Source: Suillus spraguei (taxonomy: Eukaryota > Basidiomycota > Agaricomycetes > Boletales > Suillaceae). Taken from it: a stretch of DNA of 64,000 nt. Where the stretch lies: assembly GCA_016800925.1 (NCBI GenBank), contig JABCPU010000243.1:39984-103983 (forward strand), in the 5' to 3' direction. The translations under genes and the position numbers were made by a program. Below, one piece after another: positions 22,011 to 32,820 of this stretch (its first letter is position 1; each line of letters starts with the position of its first letter). Below the pieces are notes generated by a model, which worked only from the letters and a program-made list of their open reading frames with translations, had not been told where the DNA came from and did not search any database.

Positions 22011-23370
22011 GGATACCATAATATATACACGCTGTTATTGAAAATAATGTTTTACCACTTAATTCGAAATTAAGTTCGTATCAACTTGACAGCTTTAGGG
22101 TATCGATCAGCCTTTCTGGTAAATGAAATGCATACGCGGATCCTAAACTCTTCCTAATTTGTCCACCCCCGCGATCCATGTGCGATGTGTCGCACCAGAG
22201 CACTCATCGTTATTCACCACCTCAATCTTTCCATACAGTATTGCCCACTAAACCTGGGCCTTTCCATAATCAAAGTCTTATGAATATCTCAAACGTGTCA
22301 TAAGTTATTATTGAAGATACTCCATGAAAAATACTTGGATCACTCGAATCTTTCCCGAGAGACACAGACAGACTACATGTGATAAAAAAGCTTTGCAGTC
22401 CGCATATGTATTAATTCACGAAAAGGAAGACTGCAATGTAAAATGTCAAGTTGACGATTTAAATTTTTTAGAATCCTGAACAGGGCTAGCAGGCTATAGT
22501 AGCTAGGCTCTAGACCCAAGCGCTAAGCAACACCAAACCGTTATAGCCACCTATAGTAAAATAAATGCACCGTTCGATCAACAATAAAGACAAGTCCTGC
22601 CGCCTGGGCCAATATATAATCCACCAACGGTTTGTTTGCATGCGTTGCATCATGGGGCACCACTCACAGCGTATACTTGCGCTTCAGTCCATCCACTATG
22701 TAGCGTCTGGAGGTAGTGTGACCAAACCGGCCCCCTGTTATTCGACTCGGTTCCCAGAAATTGCGTCTTCGAAGCACGGGTATCAGTCAAGCGTCACGTA
22801 TGCAAGACCCGAGGGCCGGGGCCGAGCCTCAAGCCTATCCTTGTTCGTTCTAATAATTTTTCTGTCGCTGACGCTGTCTATCAATGTCATCCTAACACTG
22901 CACCTGCCGCTCAGACGGCCGTACATGCAGTTTAAACTGTGATTATACAATTGATGTCTCGTACCTTGAAGGGATGGGGTCCAAAAATTTTCGGACGAGT
23001 AACAAGGGACGATAGACTTCAAATTTCACCCAGAATTATCTCGTGACTTGGCTGATGCGGTGTTTTCCTGTTAATCACTATTCAGTGAAGGTTGTGTGGA
23101 GTAAAGTCAAATTTGGATTGGTCCCATAGTATGTCCGATCAACGGGGCCTCCAGAAATTCACCAAGAGACAACTATGATACCGTTGCAAAATTTCAACGC
23201 CTAAAAAGTCCTACAAACTGAGAGAAAGCACCATTAATCCATAGTACGATGAGTAAACAAACTTAACAGGTAACTGCGAGAACAAGTTGCAAATGATGAC
23301 GATCTACCCCCTTGAAGATTCTGAGTCCAAAGTGATAGGTCACAAAATAGACCTCCCGAAGTGCCGTAAC
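22011..23370. other. No gene recognised
   Basis: About 1.4 kb of AT-rich sequence. A plus-strand frame at 22565-22942 shows no domain or intron pattern. No repeat from elsewhere in the window was noticed here. Confidence 0.4.
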
Positions 23371-23378
23371 ATTCCTGA

Positions 23379-23640
23379 TCACATGACCTTCATCTCCACC
23401 TCCAAAACCTTGAGATACATAAGACCACATGCCCCGCGGGTCCAGTCACGTACTAGGGGGTATTTCCGTGTTTCAGCGCATCCAGGGACATCATACTGTG
23501 CTTTCTCTTTTGGCAGAGGTGGTGGTTGTAGAACTAGAAATGTGCTGGAAAGGACAGAGATGGACACGCCTAATGTGAGGTGCCATCTTGCCTTCAGTAA
23601 CATCCTCCTATGGCATAGTAGTCAGTACTCTTTTCACGGC
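23379..23640 (-). pseudogene. Decayed copy of the IES2-like gene 3' end
   Basis: The minus strand keeps HLTLGVSISVLSSTF, a proline run, DVPGCAETRKYPLVRDWTRG and ACGLMYLKV. These match the C-terminal zinc-finger part of the intact gene at 25032-25505. Upstream the frame is disrupted (a stop after GGCY near 23605 and a few missing bases), and the first four exons are absent. The residues around the Cys pair (C...GC / GAC) are kept, so the duplication is not very old. It is a truncated duplicate without its own start. Confidence 0.7.
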
Positions 23641-23749
23641 GGGAAAAAGGGAAATGACCAAGTACAAAGTCCGATTCTCGTATCCCAACCTGTGCCTAAG
23701 CGAGCAACTAGGGCGTCAAGGCTCCCTGGCGTAACGACGCAGTCATGAT

Positions 23750-25030
23750 GTCGGTATCTTTTCCCAGCGTAGACGACGTCGTCCGGCGAGATATTCGTGA
23801 ATTTATAACAAGGTTAAAGTTTGTTGTAAAATAAAATGCGTTCCCTTTTCTGAGATTCGATGGTCCTGAGGAATATTGGGTAGCGGGTCGCAGTTGAACG
23901 GCGCATGACAGGCTAGCAAGTTCTGAGTTGTCCGTCATCCTGCACATCAGGCAAAGGCAGCTCCGATTTCAATGGTGCTGAATGATTTTCCGCATTGCAA
24001 TGCTGAGAGCGCCCCATAAATGACTGCGTTAACAAAAGTCAGACCCCACGTAATCGGCAGAGACAGCTATGAGTTAACGGGGGGTATCTATCAAATTCTG
24101 ATTAGACCAAGTCAGGGAACAGCTGGGAGTTAGTATGGCAGATAGCGAGTGTATTCAATCGATAAAGATACTAACCTTAACGCTCGAACCCTTCGACGCG
24201 TTCGAGACCGTCCACGTGACCTAATGATGCGATCAGTATCACACATCGCATCCAAAAGTCACGCGGATACAAACCTTTTTCTTTTCTTTCAACCCACATG
24301 CTTTCCGTCCCTATTATTATAAAACTCGTTATCTCTGTCTACATTCAGTTCTTTTCTCTCGTTACTGTCTCACTATTTTCCTCGCCACTGTCAAAAATCT
24401 GCCCACCGACGAAACCTTATCATTTTCCGTGTATCTACTCATGTACACTCTGGTATCTACAGCGAATTCTACCTTAGAAGATCTCCGCTCAAAAAGCACC
24501 TTAGAAAAATCCTTGAGGCGTCCTGTTCCGTCACCTGCCTCAAAAGCCTAGTCCTGTGCACGCTTACCAACAACAATCTGTCCCTATCCGTAATCGCTCA
24601 TCTTACTTCCCTAAATCACTCTAGTTTCTTCCCCAATTCCCTCACCACCAGCCTTACAGTACATTGCCTGATTTGTTCGCATTAGTTGAATATCGATATG
24701 TTTTCAAGCCAAATCGAGTGATATCTGTATGTAAATGTCTATCTAAAAATCTAATGCCCTATCTTAACGTCAAAAACATGACTCGATCTCTCATCTTTTG
24801 GTGACTCGAAAAGTCGCAATTTGGGGATATACCTCGAGACGGGTCAATGTCCTTGATTTTTTTCACATCTATCGTTACATATCATATCTACCTGTAACTT
24901 GTCAATTTTCACCGGGAATTCAATTGATTCCTCGTCCACATTCGGTCTCGCTTGATAGGGCTTGCACCCTTAGCCTACACAGCGTCACGGTCAGTCACAA
25001 TCATGTGAGGTATGTAGAATCCGCACGACT
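23750..25030. other. No gene recognised
   Basis: Spacer between the IES2 fragment and the intact gene. A stretch near 24190-24225 (GACGCGTTCGAGACCGTCCACGTGAC) is an inverted relative of 20249-20275 in unit E. Otherwise no structure was seen. Confidence 0.4.
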
Positions 25031-25031
25031 C

Positions 25032-26394
25032 CTACCTTCCTGCTAATAACTCGGCTTCGAATTCGGGGGGCACATACCAATTTATTTTGCTCACCATTTC
25101 CTCGATGTCCAACCCAACAACCCTTAGATGCAAGGGACAACATGCCCCGATGGTCCAGTCACGTACTGCACGGTATTTTCGCTTTTCAGTGCAACTAGGG
25201 AAGTCACACAGCGGTGTCTCTTTTGGTGGAGGTGGTGGCTGTGGCGCTGGAAATGTGCTGGAAAGGACAGAGACGGGCACGCCTAATGTGAGGCGCATCT
25301 TGCCCTGAGCAACATCCTCCTGAGACGGATCCGCCAGGGGTCGTGTGCTAGACACCCACCGCCAGGTAGTCGGTACGACGACCTCCTTCTCCTCTTGCTC
25401 GACCTCACGTTCACCTTCAGATGCACTGGCTTCTGCGGTGGAGAGCGCACTGCGTTTGGCTTTGGACTTGGACTGCTTTTTGAGGAGGCGGTTGATAGTC
25501 TCTGCCTGCAGGGGTGGAATTGTACATAGTAGGGGATGACAGATAGAATATCGGATATTCATTTGATGGTGCGTGAAGTTACGAAAAATGGTTAACTTCC
25601 TCCTACACATAGTAAATATAACTAACAAACCTTCTCGTCTTCGAGCTTTTTCTCGGTGAGATTGCGGCGTTTTCGTGCTGTCTCTTCGCGTCGAAGTGCG
25701 AGCTCGCTCTCTGTTAGTTGTTTCTTCTTTCGAGAAGATTCACCAGTGGCTGTCGATACATGTTAGCGTTCAGCGGCTAGAAAAAATTATGCGTAAAAAT
25801 GGCAACACAAGGGGATATAAGCACAGCACTCCGTCAGAGAATGACGTGGTTTGGGAACTTGAAGCGAGAATAAAGTAGAGAACAAGAGAACATACATAGA
25901 GATACATGCGAAGAGCCTACAACGCTTGCGAGAACCGCCTGGCGGGAAGTCATCGGACGTGTGGAACCCACCGCCTCCTCTTCGTCATCTTCATCTTCTG
26001 ACTCTACGTCGATGTCTGCGCGTCGTAAACACAACAGTCAGCCTCGCGCGCTGGGAGGAACCACGCAGGACACACCACCAGAACGCCCTCGCGATCCGGT
26101 ATCTTCAGTACTGGGCACGCTCGGTAGCTTGAGTTTGATCTTAAGACGGGGTTGTTTGGGCGGAGACGGGGGAGGCGAAACCTCCTCAGACTCTGGAGCG
26201 TCCTGAACACGTAGAATCAGTATGCTAATAACCAGCAGTAGATGGTATCAACACACTTCTTGTTCGGGTTCTTCTTCCTCATCCTCAGGCTCTAGTTTCT
26301 CCTCTACTTCGTTATCATCGTTCTCGTCTTGGAGTTTCTGATTCACTTCATCGATCTCCATTTCCGCATCAGAGCCTGAATCCGACATTTGCAT
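25032..26394 (-). CDS. IES2: INO80 chromatin-remodelling complex subunit, IES2/PAPA-1 type
   Basis: Predicted nuclear subunit that stimulates the INO80 ATPase. Five exons splice in frame: 26257-26394, 26076-26202, 25896-26015, 25631-25749 and 25032-25505, giving 325 aa. Residues 1-46 are acidic and low complexity. They are followed by KQPRLKIKLKLP, another acidic run, and MTSRQAVLASVVGSSHVSL. Next comes the basic coiled PAPA-1 region (RREETARKRRNLTEKKLEDEK, then AETINRLLKKQ). The C terminus has a HIT-type zinc-finger-like block (CDFPSCTEKRKYRAVRDW, then ACCPLHLRV). The 60-nt intron 2 (26016-26075) is needed to remove a TGA. All introns are GT-AG. The family assignment is from motif order; a paralogous INO80B-like protein would be the alternative. 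Confidence 0.82.
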
Positions 26395-26399
26395 ATCTG

Positions 26400-27305
26400 T
26401 TTGTGGTAGTCAGTGCGCAGCACGAAATTGTGTTTGGTTGAGGTGTGGGAGCCGGGAAGCGGGAGAAAGATGGTCGTGAATAACAGACCTGAGCCGTTGT
26501 AATCGTCGTCATCATCGTTGGACACGCTTCTGACAACTCTCCTCATCGTGTTGCATAGATTCAAAGAAAATTGAAACCCAGATACCTTCCTTACACATGA
26601 CATCCACACGGTTCAGGTTGCAGCGATATCTTTATTAATTATCAATATCTAGATCTCGATCGAATGACCACAGGTGGCAGTTTCACTGTAGGTCAAAATG
26701 TGGTTGCTTACAATAGTTCAAACGTTCAAACGTTCACTGCCAATATTCATGCATCATACCTTGCTTCCCGCTTACATGCACTGCCTCCCGGAAACCACGG
26801 ATCTACCAATGACTAGTAGTTTATGTATTTTCAGCAAAATAATGACGTATCCATGTATGCATGTTCAACATACATGTTACCACCAGTAAATGATACGATC
26901 GCGAACAATGCCTCTTGAGTTCCAGTCACTCCTTTCGTAAAGCGTTTTTGCCTCACTCTGGTGTCGTAACTGTCGTTTTATCCAAACCTGTACCCAGAAC
27001 AGCATCATAAAGGTGGAAAATCCGATTTATGATGCCAACCTTGCTTGAACCTCACCTACGGCAAAATATTCAGCTGTGGTTCGCTTCAAATCGATGAAAT
27101 TCACCACAGGTCTCATAGGGTCAAAGATGCTGTAGGACAGAGCCAACCACACCAGTACTTTGCAATGGGTGAAGCCATCCATCACACCGATGTGACAGGA
27201 CGCTAGGGTCGTCCACAACGCAGTTTCGGCATTGTTTTCAACGTTCTTCGATCACTACATGCGAACCAAGCGCTCTGCAAGTTTAGTGGCAGTGGGCGTG
27301 GGGCT
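26400..27305. other. No gene recognised; right part is the kinase 5' flank
   Basis: 26400-26890 shows nothing recognisable. From about 26890 to 27420 the sequence is related to 29790-30285 (AACGCAGTTTSGGCRTTGTTTTC and TTCTTCGATCA are shared), so it is the promoter flank duplicated with the kinases. Confidence 0.45.
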
Positions 27306-27308
27306 TCG

Positions 27309-27325
27309 TAGGCTATTTAATAGGC
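27309..27325 (+). promoter_or_regulatory. TATA-like element of kinase 1
   Basis: GGCTATTTAATAGG lies about 110 bp before the ATG at 27425. The paralogue keeps GGCTATTTAGTAGG about 120 bp before its ATG at 30290. Conservation in both duplicates suggests a core promoter; no transcript data are available. Confidence 0.4.
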
Positions 27326-27424
27326 GTGACCAACTGTTCTCAGTAAATCTCCTCACTTAACTTGCTAGCTCATCGATTCCGCCCAACGAAGACTTCTGTT
27401 CGAATTAATAGTAGGCTCATTACC

Positions 27425-28952
27425 ATGGGTTGCTGCGCGTCATTATTTCGAAAGCCCAAAGGGCAGACTCAAATTGTGAGGCGTTCATCGTCTGTCATTA
27501 GATTCAATCACTGACCTGGCCATCTTATTGACAGATCGAAATTGGCAGTGGGAATAATGATCTTGCGCCGTGAGTATTTCCCGCAGCTCTGGGGGTTATA
27601 AGACACTTCCTCATAAGATAATAGTGGTGCCGTGGAGTCGGTCATCACTGCTACACATAAAGCGCAGCCGTAAGTGCAAATTTCCTCATAAACGGCGGAT
27701 ATCAAAACACAAGATACAGAGTGACCTTCGATGCGGACCCATTTGCCATTTCGTCTACATCCATCAAGAAGCTATCAGAGTTTCCTACGTCTTCTGGTGG
27801 CTTGGGCGACGTCTGGAAGTGTTCAATGATCGTCGATACAGCAACCCCCGCTGAGGTACATATAATGTTACCCTGCTGATTTCGCCAATTAATACTATCT
27901 GTGGAACAGGTTGCTGTCAAAACTATCAGGATCACGGACATACGCAATGAAGCAGCCGTCCAAAAAGCGAAGAAGGTATACTAGCATTTATTCCGCAATG
28001 TGAAGCGCATTGAATGCCCGCTCAGAGACTTCGCCGCGAAGTAGCCGTGTGGGTCAGATTGAGGCATGCGCATATTCTCACTCTTCGCGGTACGGTCTCC
28101 GGTTTCGGACCATTGCCTGCTCTTGTCTCTGACTGGATGGATAATGGGGCGCTTAATGGCTACCTGGAGCGCACGAGCCTCACCATGGAACGGAAACTAA
28201 AGCTGGTAAGATCTATCATACTAAATACAAGTCCTCACTCAATGGGTGTTCTTATCTAGTTGAAACAGGTGGTGGATGGCTTGAGATACCGTATGGGATC
28301 GCTGTTCCGAATATACCTTTCCTCTCTGACAACCTCTCTAGTTCACGAACAGAAAATAATTCATGGGGACCTCGCTAGTGTATGTACTCTTCGATACTTC
28401 GGAGTCCTGACTAACTCTATAATTGAAGACAAATGTTGTGATCGACCGCGATGGCAATGCATTTTTGGCAGACTTCGGTCTCTCAGTGGTTCTCGCAGAG
28501 GGTGACAAATCGTACTACCACTCGTATTCGACTGGCGCCATCCGGTGGTTAGCGCCTGAATTGATCAGCTCATCGGAATCAGGAAGTCCGGGTGACCGTG
28601 ATAGCGATTTTAACCCCCCTAAACCGAACAGTCAGAGCGATGTATTTTCGCTCGGTTGCATCATGCTACATGTGAGTTGCGTATGCTGGACCTTGTTCGA
28701 GTTTCACCTGAATCTTGCATCGCACAGGTCTTCTCAAGTAGACTTCCCTTCTGGTGGCTTAAAGATGTTCCGCAGATATTCAGTGCTCAGTTCAAGCGCG
28801 TAGAGCCATATCGGCTTGAACCCAATCTGACCGTTGACCACCAGCATTTGGACTTTATGCGACAATGTTGGTCAGCCAAGCCTGAGGTTCGTCCTTCCAC
28901 TGGGGATGCCGCTTCATTTGTGGAAGACGAGCTAGCAAGGGTTTCCTACTAG
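27425..28952 (+). CDS. TKL-type protein kinase with N-terminal myristoylation motif, kinase 1
   Basis: Exon 1 encodes MGCCASLFRKPKGQTQI, a Gly-2 myristoylation site next to cysteines that could be palmitoylated, so membrane anchoring is expected. Kinase motifs follow in order: a glycine loop SGGLGDVWKC (27790s), VAVK with the ATP lysine, REVAVWVRLRHAHIL (alpha-C), the hinge region VSDWMDNGALNGYL, the catalytic loop IIHGDLASTNV (HGD variant common in fungal TKL kinases), DFG in LADFGLS, RWLAPELI, and the C-lobe FMRQCWSAKPEVRPS. Introns of about 47-60 nt separate the exons, and several GT-AG pairs keep frame. The junction of exons 2 and 3 (27567-27672) is uncertain by one phase. All catalytic residues are present. 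The substrate is unknown. Confidence 0.78.
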
Positions 28953-29167
28953 CTCAATGATGTATGTCACGGTACGCTTCAGACATAGATTGCGATTGTG
29001 GCTCACCTACACAACAAATGAGTATCTCGAATCGGATCAGTTTGATTAACATGCTATTTATCATTATCGGACCATATTTATCACCAAGCACAGTACACGT
29101 ATACGAAGCTGTATATCCGTTAAATTATGGTAGCTTGTACTGGATACTGGAGTATTCCTCCCACATA

Positions 29168-29683
29168 GGGCTGCTCAATTCTAAAAGTTCGTGTTCAATC
29201 GGGAACCGGTTCGCTGCTAAGTGTCGCCAAACCTTACGGCGCGCAGTGCCAACACTTGAAGTAGTTAACTATCTACAAGCAGTTTTAAAGCACATCCTAA
29301 ACCTCGTCATTCACATACCTAACCACCGTCAGGCCTGACTCTTGACATTCTGAACCTTTTACTAACCCTTTCCATAGAGTACATCACATATAATATATTC
29401 GTATATTCGTGAATATCATACTATAATGCTAACAGCCATCTCTCACTGAAAAATGGAATTACCATTATACATTTATTAAAAGGTTTACATAAGGTTTTGT
29501 CCGGCTGAGGGTCAGGAATGGCGAGGTTTGGGAGTCTCATCGAGGTTCAGGATGTACTTAGACGACTGCTTGTAGATAATTCACTACACTTGAAGTGCCT
29601 GTGCGCCGTAAGGTTCAGGTACAAGTTTGGCAACGCTTAGCAGTGAACTTGGTTAACGCGAAGTGAATGAATCCTCATGTAAA
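29168..29683. mobile_element. Foldback (inverted-repeat) insertion between the kinases
   Basis: About 150-bp imperfect inverted arms (29200-29345 against 29495-29650) flank an AT-rich core. The left arm has CCAAACCTTACGGCGC and CTATCTACAAGCAG, and the right arm carries their complements. The paralogous stretch after kinase 2 (32280-32315) runs from CTGGTGTTCCCACCAC straight to ATGTAAATCG without this insert, so it entered after the kinase duplication. There is no coding capacity. The target duplication is not clean enough to assign. Confidence 0.7.
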
Positions 29684-29689
29684 TCGTTC

Positions 29690-30285
29690 GTCTCCGCCAC
29701 GCAGAATGATTTAAAACTCCGATCGTTACACCGGTACCACTATACTTCAGTCTAGCGTCCATGCGTGTATACTCAACCAAAAAATCCTACATGTCTCCAT
29801 AGTAAATTATATGAACATGTGTCTTGAGTTCAAGCCTGACTTGTCTTTACGCCTCGTCAAGAATCGAAATGAAGCGATTCTGCCTCACTGTGGCGTTCTT
29901 TAACTCAGTGGAAGATCCGATTTCCGACGGGCCAACCAGTTGTGGTTCAATTCAAATTGCACCACAGATCAAAAGCTATGCTGCAGGACAGAACAAACCA
30001 CACCAGTGACGAAGTTTGGATGGGGCCTAATGAAATCTGTTGACGACTGACAGGGACGCTAAGGTCCTTAACAACGCAGTTTGGGCGTTGTTTTCGACAT
30101 TCTTCGATCATTGCATGTGGCTTAGGCGCCAGGTTCTTCCACACGCTCGGGCGCTCTGCAATTTTAGTTGGCTATTTAGTAGGTACGGTCAGCTGTTCTT
30201 GTTCTTATTCAACCTGCTCACTCATCTTCCTGATCCACCAGTCCAGCGCAACACAGACCTTTATTTGTACTAATAGTGGGCTCGT
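29690..30285. other. Kinase 2 5' flank, duplicated from kinase 1 flank
   Basis: It resembles 26890-27420 over most of its length and includes the TATA-like TATTTAGTAGG near 30173. No gene is seen in it. Confidence 0.5.
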
Positions 30286-30289
30286 TACC

Positions 30290-32103
30290 ATGGGTTGCTG
30301 TGCGTCATCTCGAAAGCCCAATCGGCAGACTCAAACCGTGAGGCATCGATCGTCTCAGCCAGATCCAATCATTGACCTTGCCATCTTATTGACAGACCGA
30401 AGTCCTCAATGACAATTCTGTAAACAAGACTGTCGCCTCTGCAGATTCCGAAAGGTGAGCTTTCAACCAAGGACCATGATGAATTGGTCTCATGCTGTGA
30501 CAGCCGCCCGTCGACGATACCAGTTGTACCAGTCCCAGTATCCGATACCACTACCCTGCAGCCGTATGTCTAATCACTATGTCATGATAGATAGCATTGA
30601 ACATGCATGCTACAGAAACGCACCAATTCAACCATCTGCGTCACAAGTCCAAGTGCGATTCAACCTTCCCATACAATCCAACGCCGTGGATGATTATCTT
30701 GCGTCGTAAGTACTTCACGCAGCTCCGGGTTATAAAACACTACCTCATAAGATAACAGTGATGCTGTGCAGCCGGTCACCACTGCTATATATGATACGCA
30801 GCCGTAAGTGCAAATTTCCTCAGGAACTGCAGATATCAAAACACAAAATACAGAGTGGTCTTCGATGCGGATCCATCTTCCATTCCGTCTACATGCGTCA
30901 AGAAGTTATCAAGTCTCCTGAGTTTTCTGGTGGCTTAGGCGATGTTTGGAAGTGTTCAATGATCATCGATCTAGCAACACCCACTGAGGTACACGTGGTG
31001 TTACCCTGCGAATTTCGCCGACTAATACTATCTGTTGAACAGGTTGCTGTAAAAAATATCAGGATCGCGGATATACGCAATGAAGCAGCCGTCAGAAAAG
31101 CGAAGAAGGTATGCTAGCATTTATTCCGTAATGTGAACTGCATTGAATGCTTGCTCGCTCGCAGAGACTTCGCCGCGAAGTAGCCGTGTGGGTCAGACTG
31201 AGCCATGCACATATTCTCACTCTCCACGGTACAGTCTCCGGTTTCGGAATATTGCCTGCCCTTGTTTCCACATGGATGCATAATGGGGCACTTGGTGGCT
31301 ATCTGGAGCGCACGAGCCTCACCATGAAACGGAAACTAAAGCTGGTGAGATTTGTCATGCTAAATACAAGTCCTTACTCAATGGATGTTCTTATCTAGTT
31401 GAAACAGGTGGCAGATGGCTTGAAATATCGTATGGGATCGCAGTCCTGAATACACGTTTTCTCTCTGACACTCTTTCCAGTTCACGATCAGGGTGTGATT
31501 CACGGGGATCTGACCAGTGTATGTATTCTTCGATGCTTTAAGAGTCCTGACTAACTCTATAATCGAAGACAAATGTTGTGATCGACCGCGATGGCAATGC
31601 ATTTTTGGCTGATTTCGGTCTTTCGATGGCTATGGCAGAGGGTGACAAATCGTACTATAACACTCATTCGAATGGCGCCATCCGGTGGTTAGCGCCTGAA
31701 TTGATCAGCTCATCGGAATCAGAAAGTCCGGATGACGATGATAGCGGTTTTAACCCCCCTAAACCGAACAGTCAGAGCGATGTATTTTCGCTCGGTTGCA
31801 TCATGCTACAGGTGAGTTGCATATGCCAGACCCTGTTCGAGTTTCACCTGAGCCTTGCATCATACAGGTCTTCTCGGGTAAACTCCCCTTTTGGTGGCTT
31901 AAAAGTGTTTTACAGATATTCGATGCTCAGTCAAGACGCACGGAGCCATATCGACTCCAACACAATGTCATTGTTGGCGACCAGCATTTGGATTTATGCG
32001 AAAATGTTGGTCAGCCAAGCCTGAAGTTCGTCCTTCCGCTGGGGATGTTGCTTGTTTTGTGGAAGATGAGCTGGCAAAGGTTTCCTCTCATCTGTCCGAC
32101 TAG
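30290..32103 (+). pseudogene. TKL-type protein kinase, kinase 2 (frameshifted tandem duplicate)
   Basis: Tandem paralogue of kinase 1 with the same exon order: MGCCASSRKPNRQTQ start, GGLGDVWKC, VAVKNIRIAD, REVAVWVRLSHAHIL, HDQGVIHGDLTSTNV, DFG, RWLAPELI. All catalytic motifs are kept. Two one-base losses relative to kinase 1 break it: just before the glycine loop near 30912, and near 31992, where HLDFMRQCW becomes a premature stop. Between them the exons are open, and most differences from kinase 1 look conservative. It is either a fresh pseudogene or a working gene with consensus errors. Confidence 0.7.
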
Positions 32104-32415
32104 CTCAGTGATGTATGTCACGGTACGCTTTGGACATAGGTTGCGACTGTGGCTCACCTACACAAACAATATGTATCTCGAATTGGATCAACTTGATGCT
32201 ACTTATCGGACGTTATGATATCACCAAGCACAGTACACGTATACGAAACTGTATATACGTCAAATTATGGTAGCTTGTACTGGATACTGGTGTTCCCACC
32301 ACATGTAAATCGTCCGTGTTGACGTAGAATAATTTTAAACTCCGATCGTTATAGCAACTTTCGCGGTACCACTATATTTCAACTTTTCGACTTGCCATTG
32401 TGCCAGCGCGGCGCT
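32104..32415. other. Kinase 2 3' flank
   Basis: It matches the sequence after kinase 1 (28953-29165 and 29683-29760) without the foldback insertion. No gene is seen. Confidence 0.5.
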
Positions 32416-32820
32416 ATGCCAAACCAATATCAGGCACTCCCAGCCAACGATCCCGCTGAAACAGAAGCCGATCCACAACTGCAGTCTCAAATCAAGCAAC
32501 TCCATGCAGATCCCCGTTTTAACCGCCCCGCACCTTCGCTCTGGAAGCGCATTGCACTCCTTCTGTGACTGCGTTCCTCTTCTGGGCTGCATTCCATTTG
32601 CAGTACCAGAGATCCAAACCCAAGGTCATCCATGCTGAAAGGTGAGTTATCATCTTGTGCACGAACCTTCCCGTTCTTTCGCGCCCTGGTGCATATGCCT
32701 TGTCTAACTCTTATTCTGCACAGGTACTCGAAGGATTTCAAATACCGCCCAGCAGCGAGTCCTGTAATCACGGAACGACTCAAAGATGGTGTAGTCCGCG
32801 TTCGCGGGGCATATTTCTAG
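32416..32820 (+). CDS. Small conserved fungal membrane protein (one apparent frameshift)
   Basis: Two exons (32416-32641 and 32724-32820) with a GTGAG...CACAG intron. The N-terminal part is hydrophilic (MPNQYQALPANDPAE). One hydrophobic span reads ALLL, then TAFLFWAAFHLQY. The C terminus has HAERYSKDFKYRPAASP then VITERLKDGVVRVRG. I recall basidiomycete proteins of about 110 aa with this layout, function unknown. The frame meets TGA at 32566-32568 in the middle of the membrane span. Reading one base earlier restores a continuous hydrophobic helix, so a single base seems to be missing. The conserved tail argues that the gene is real. Confidence 0.6.
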
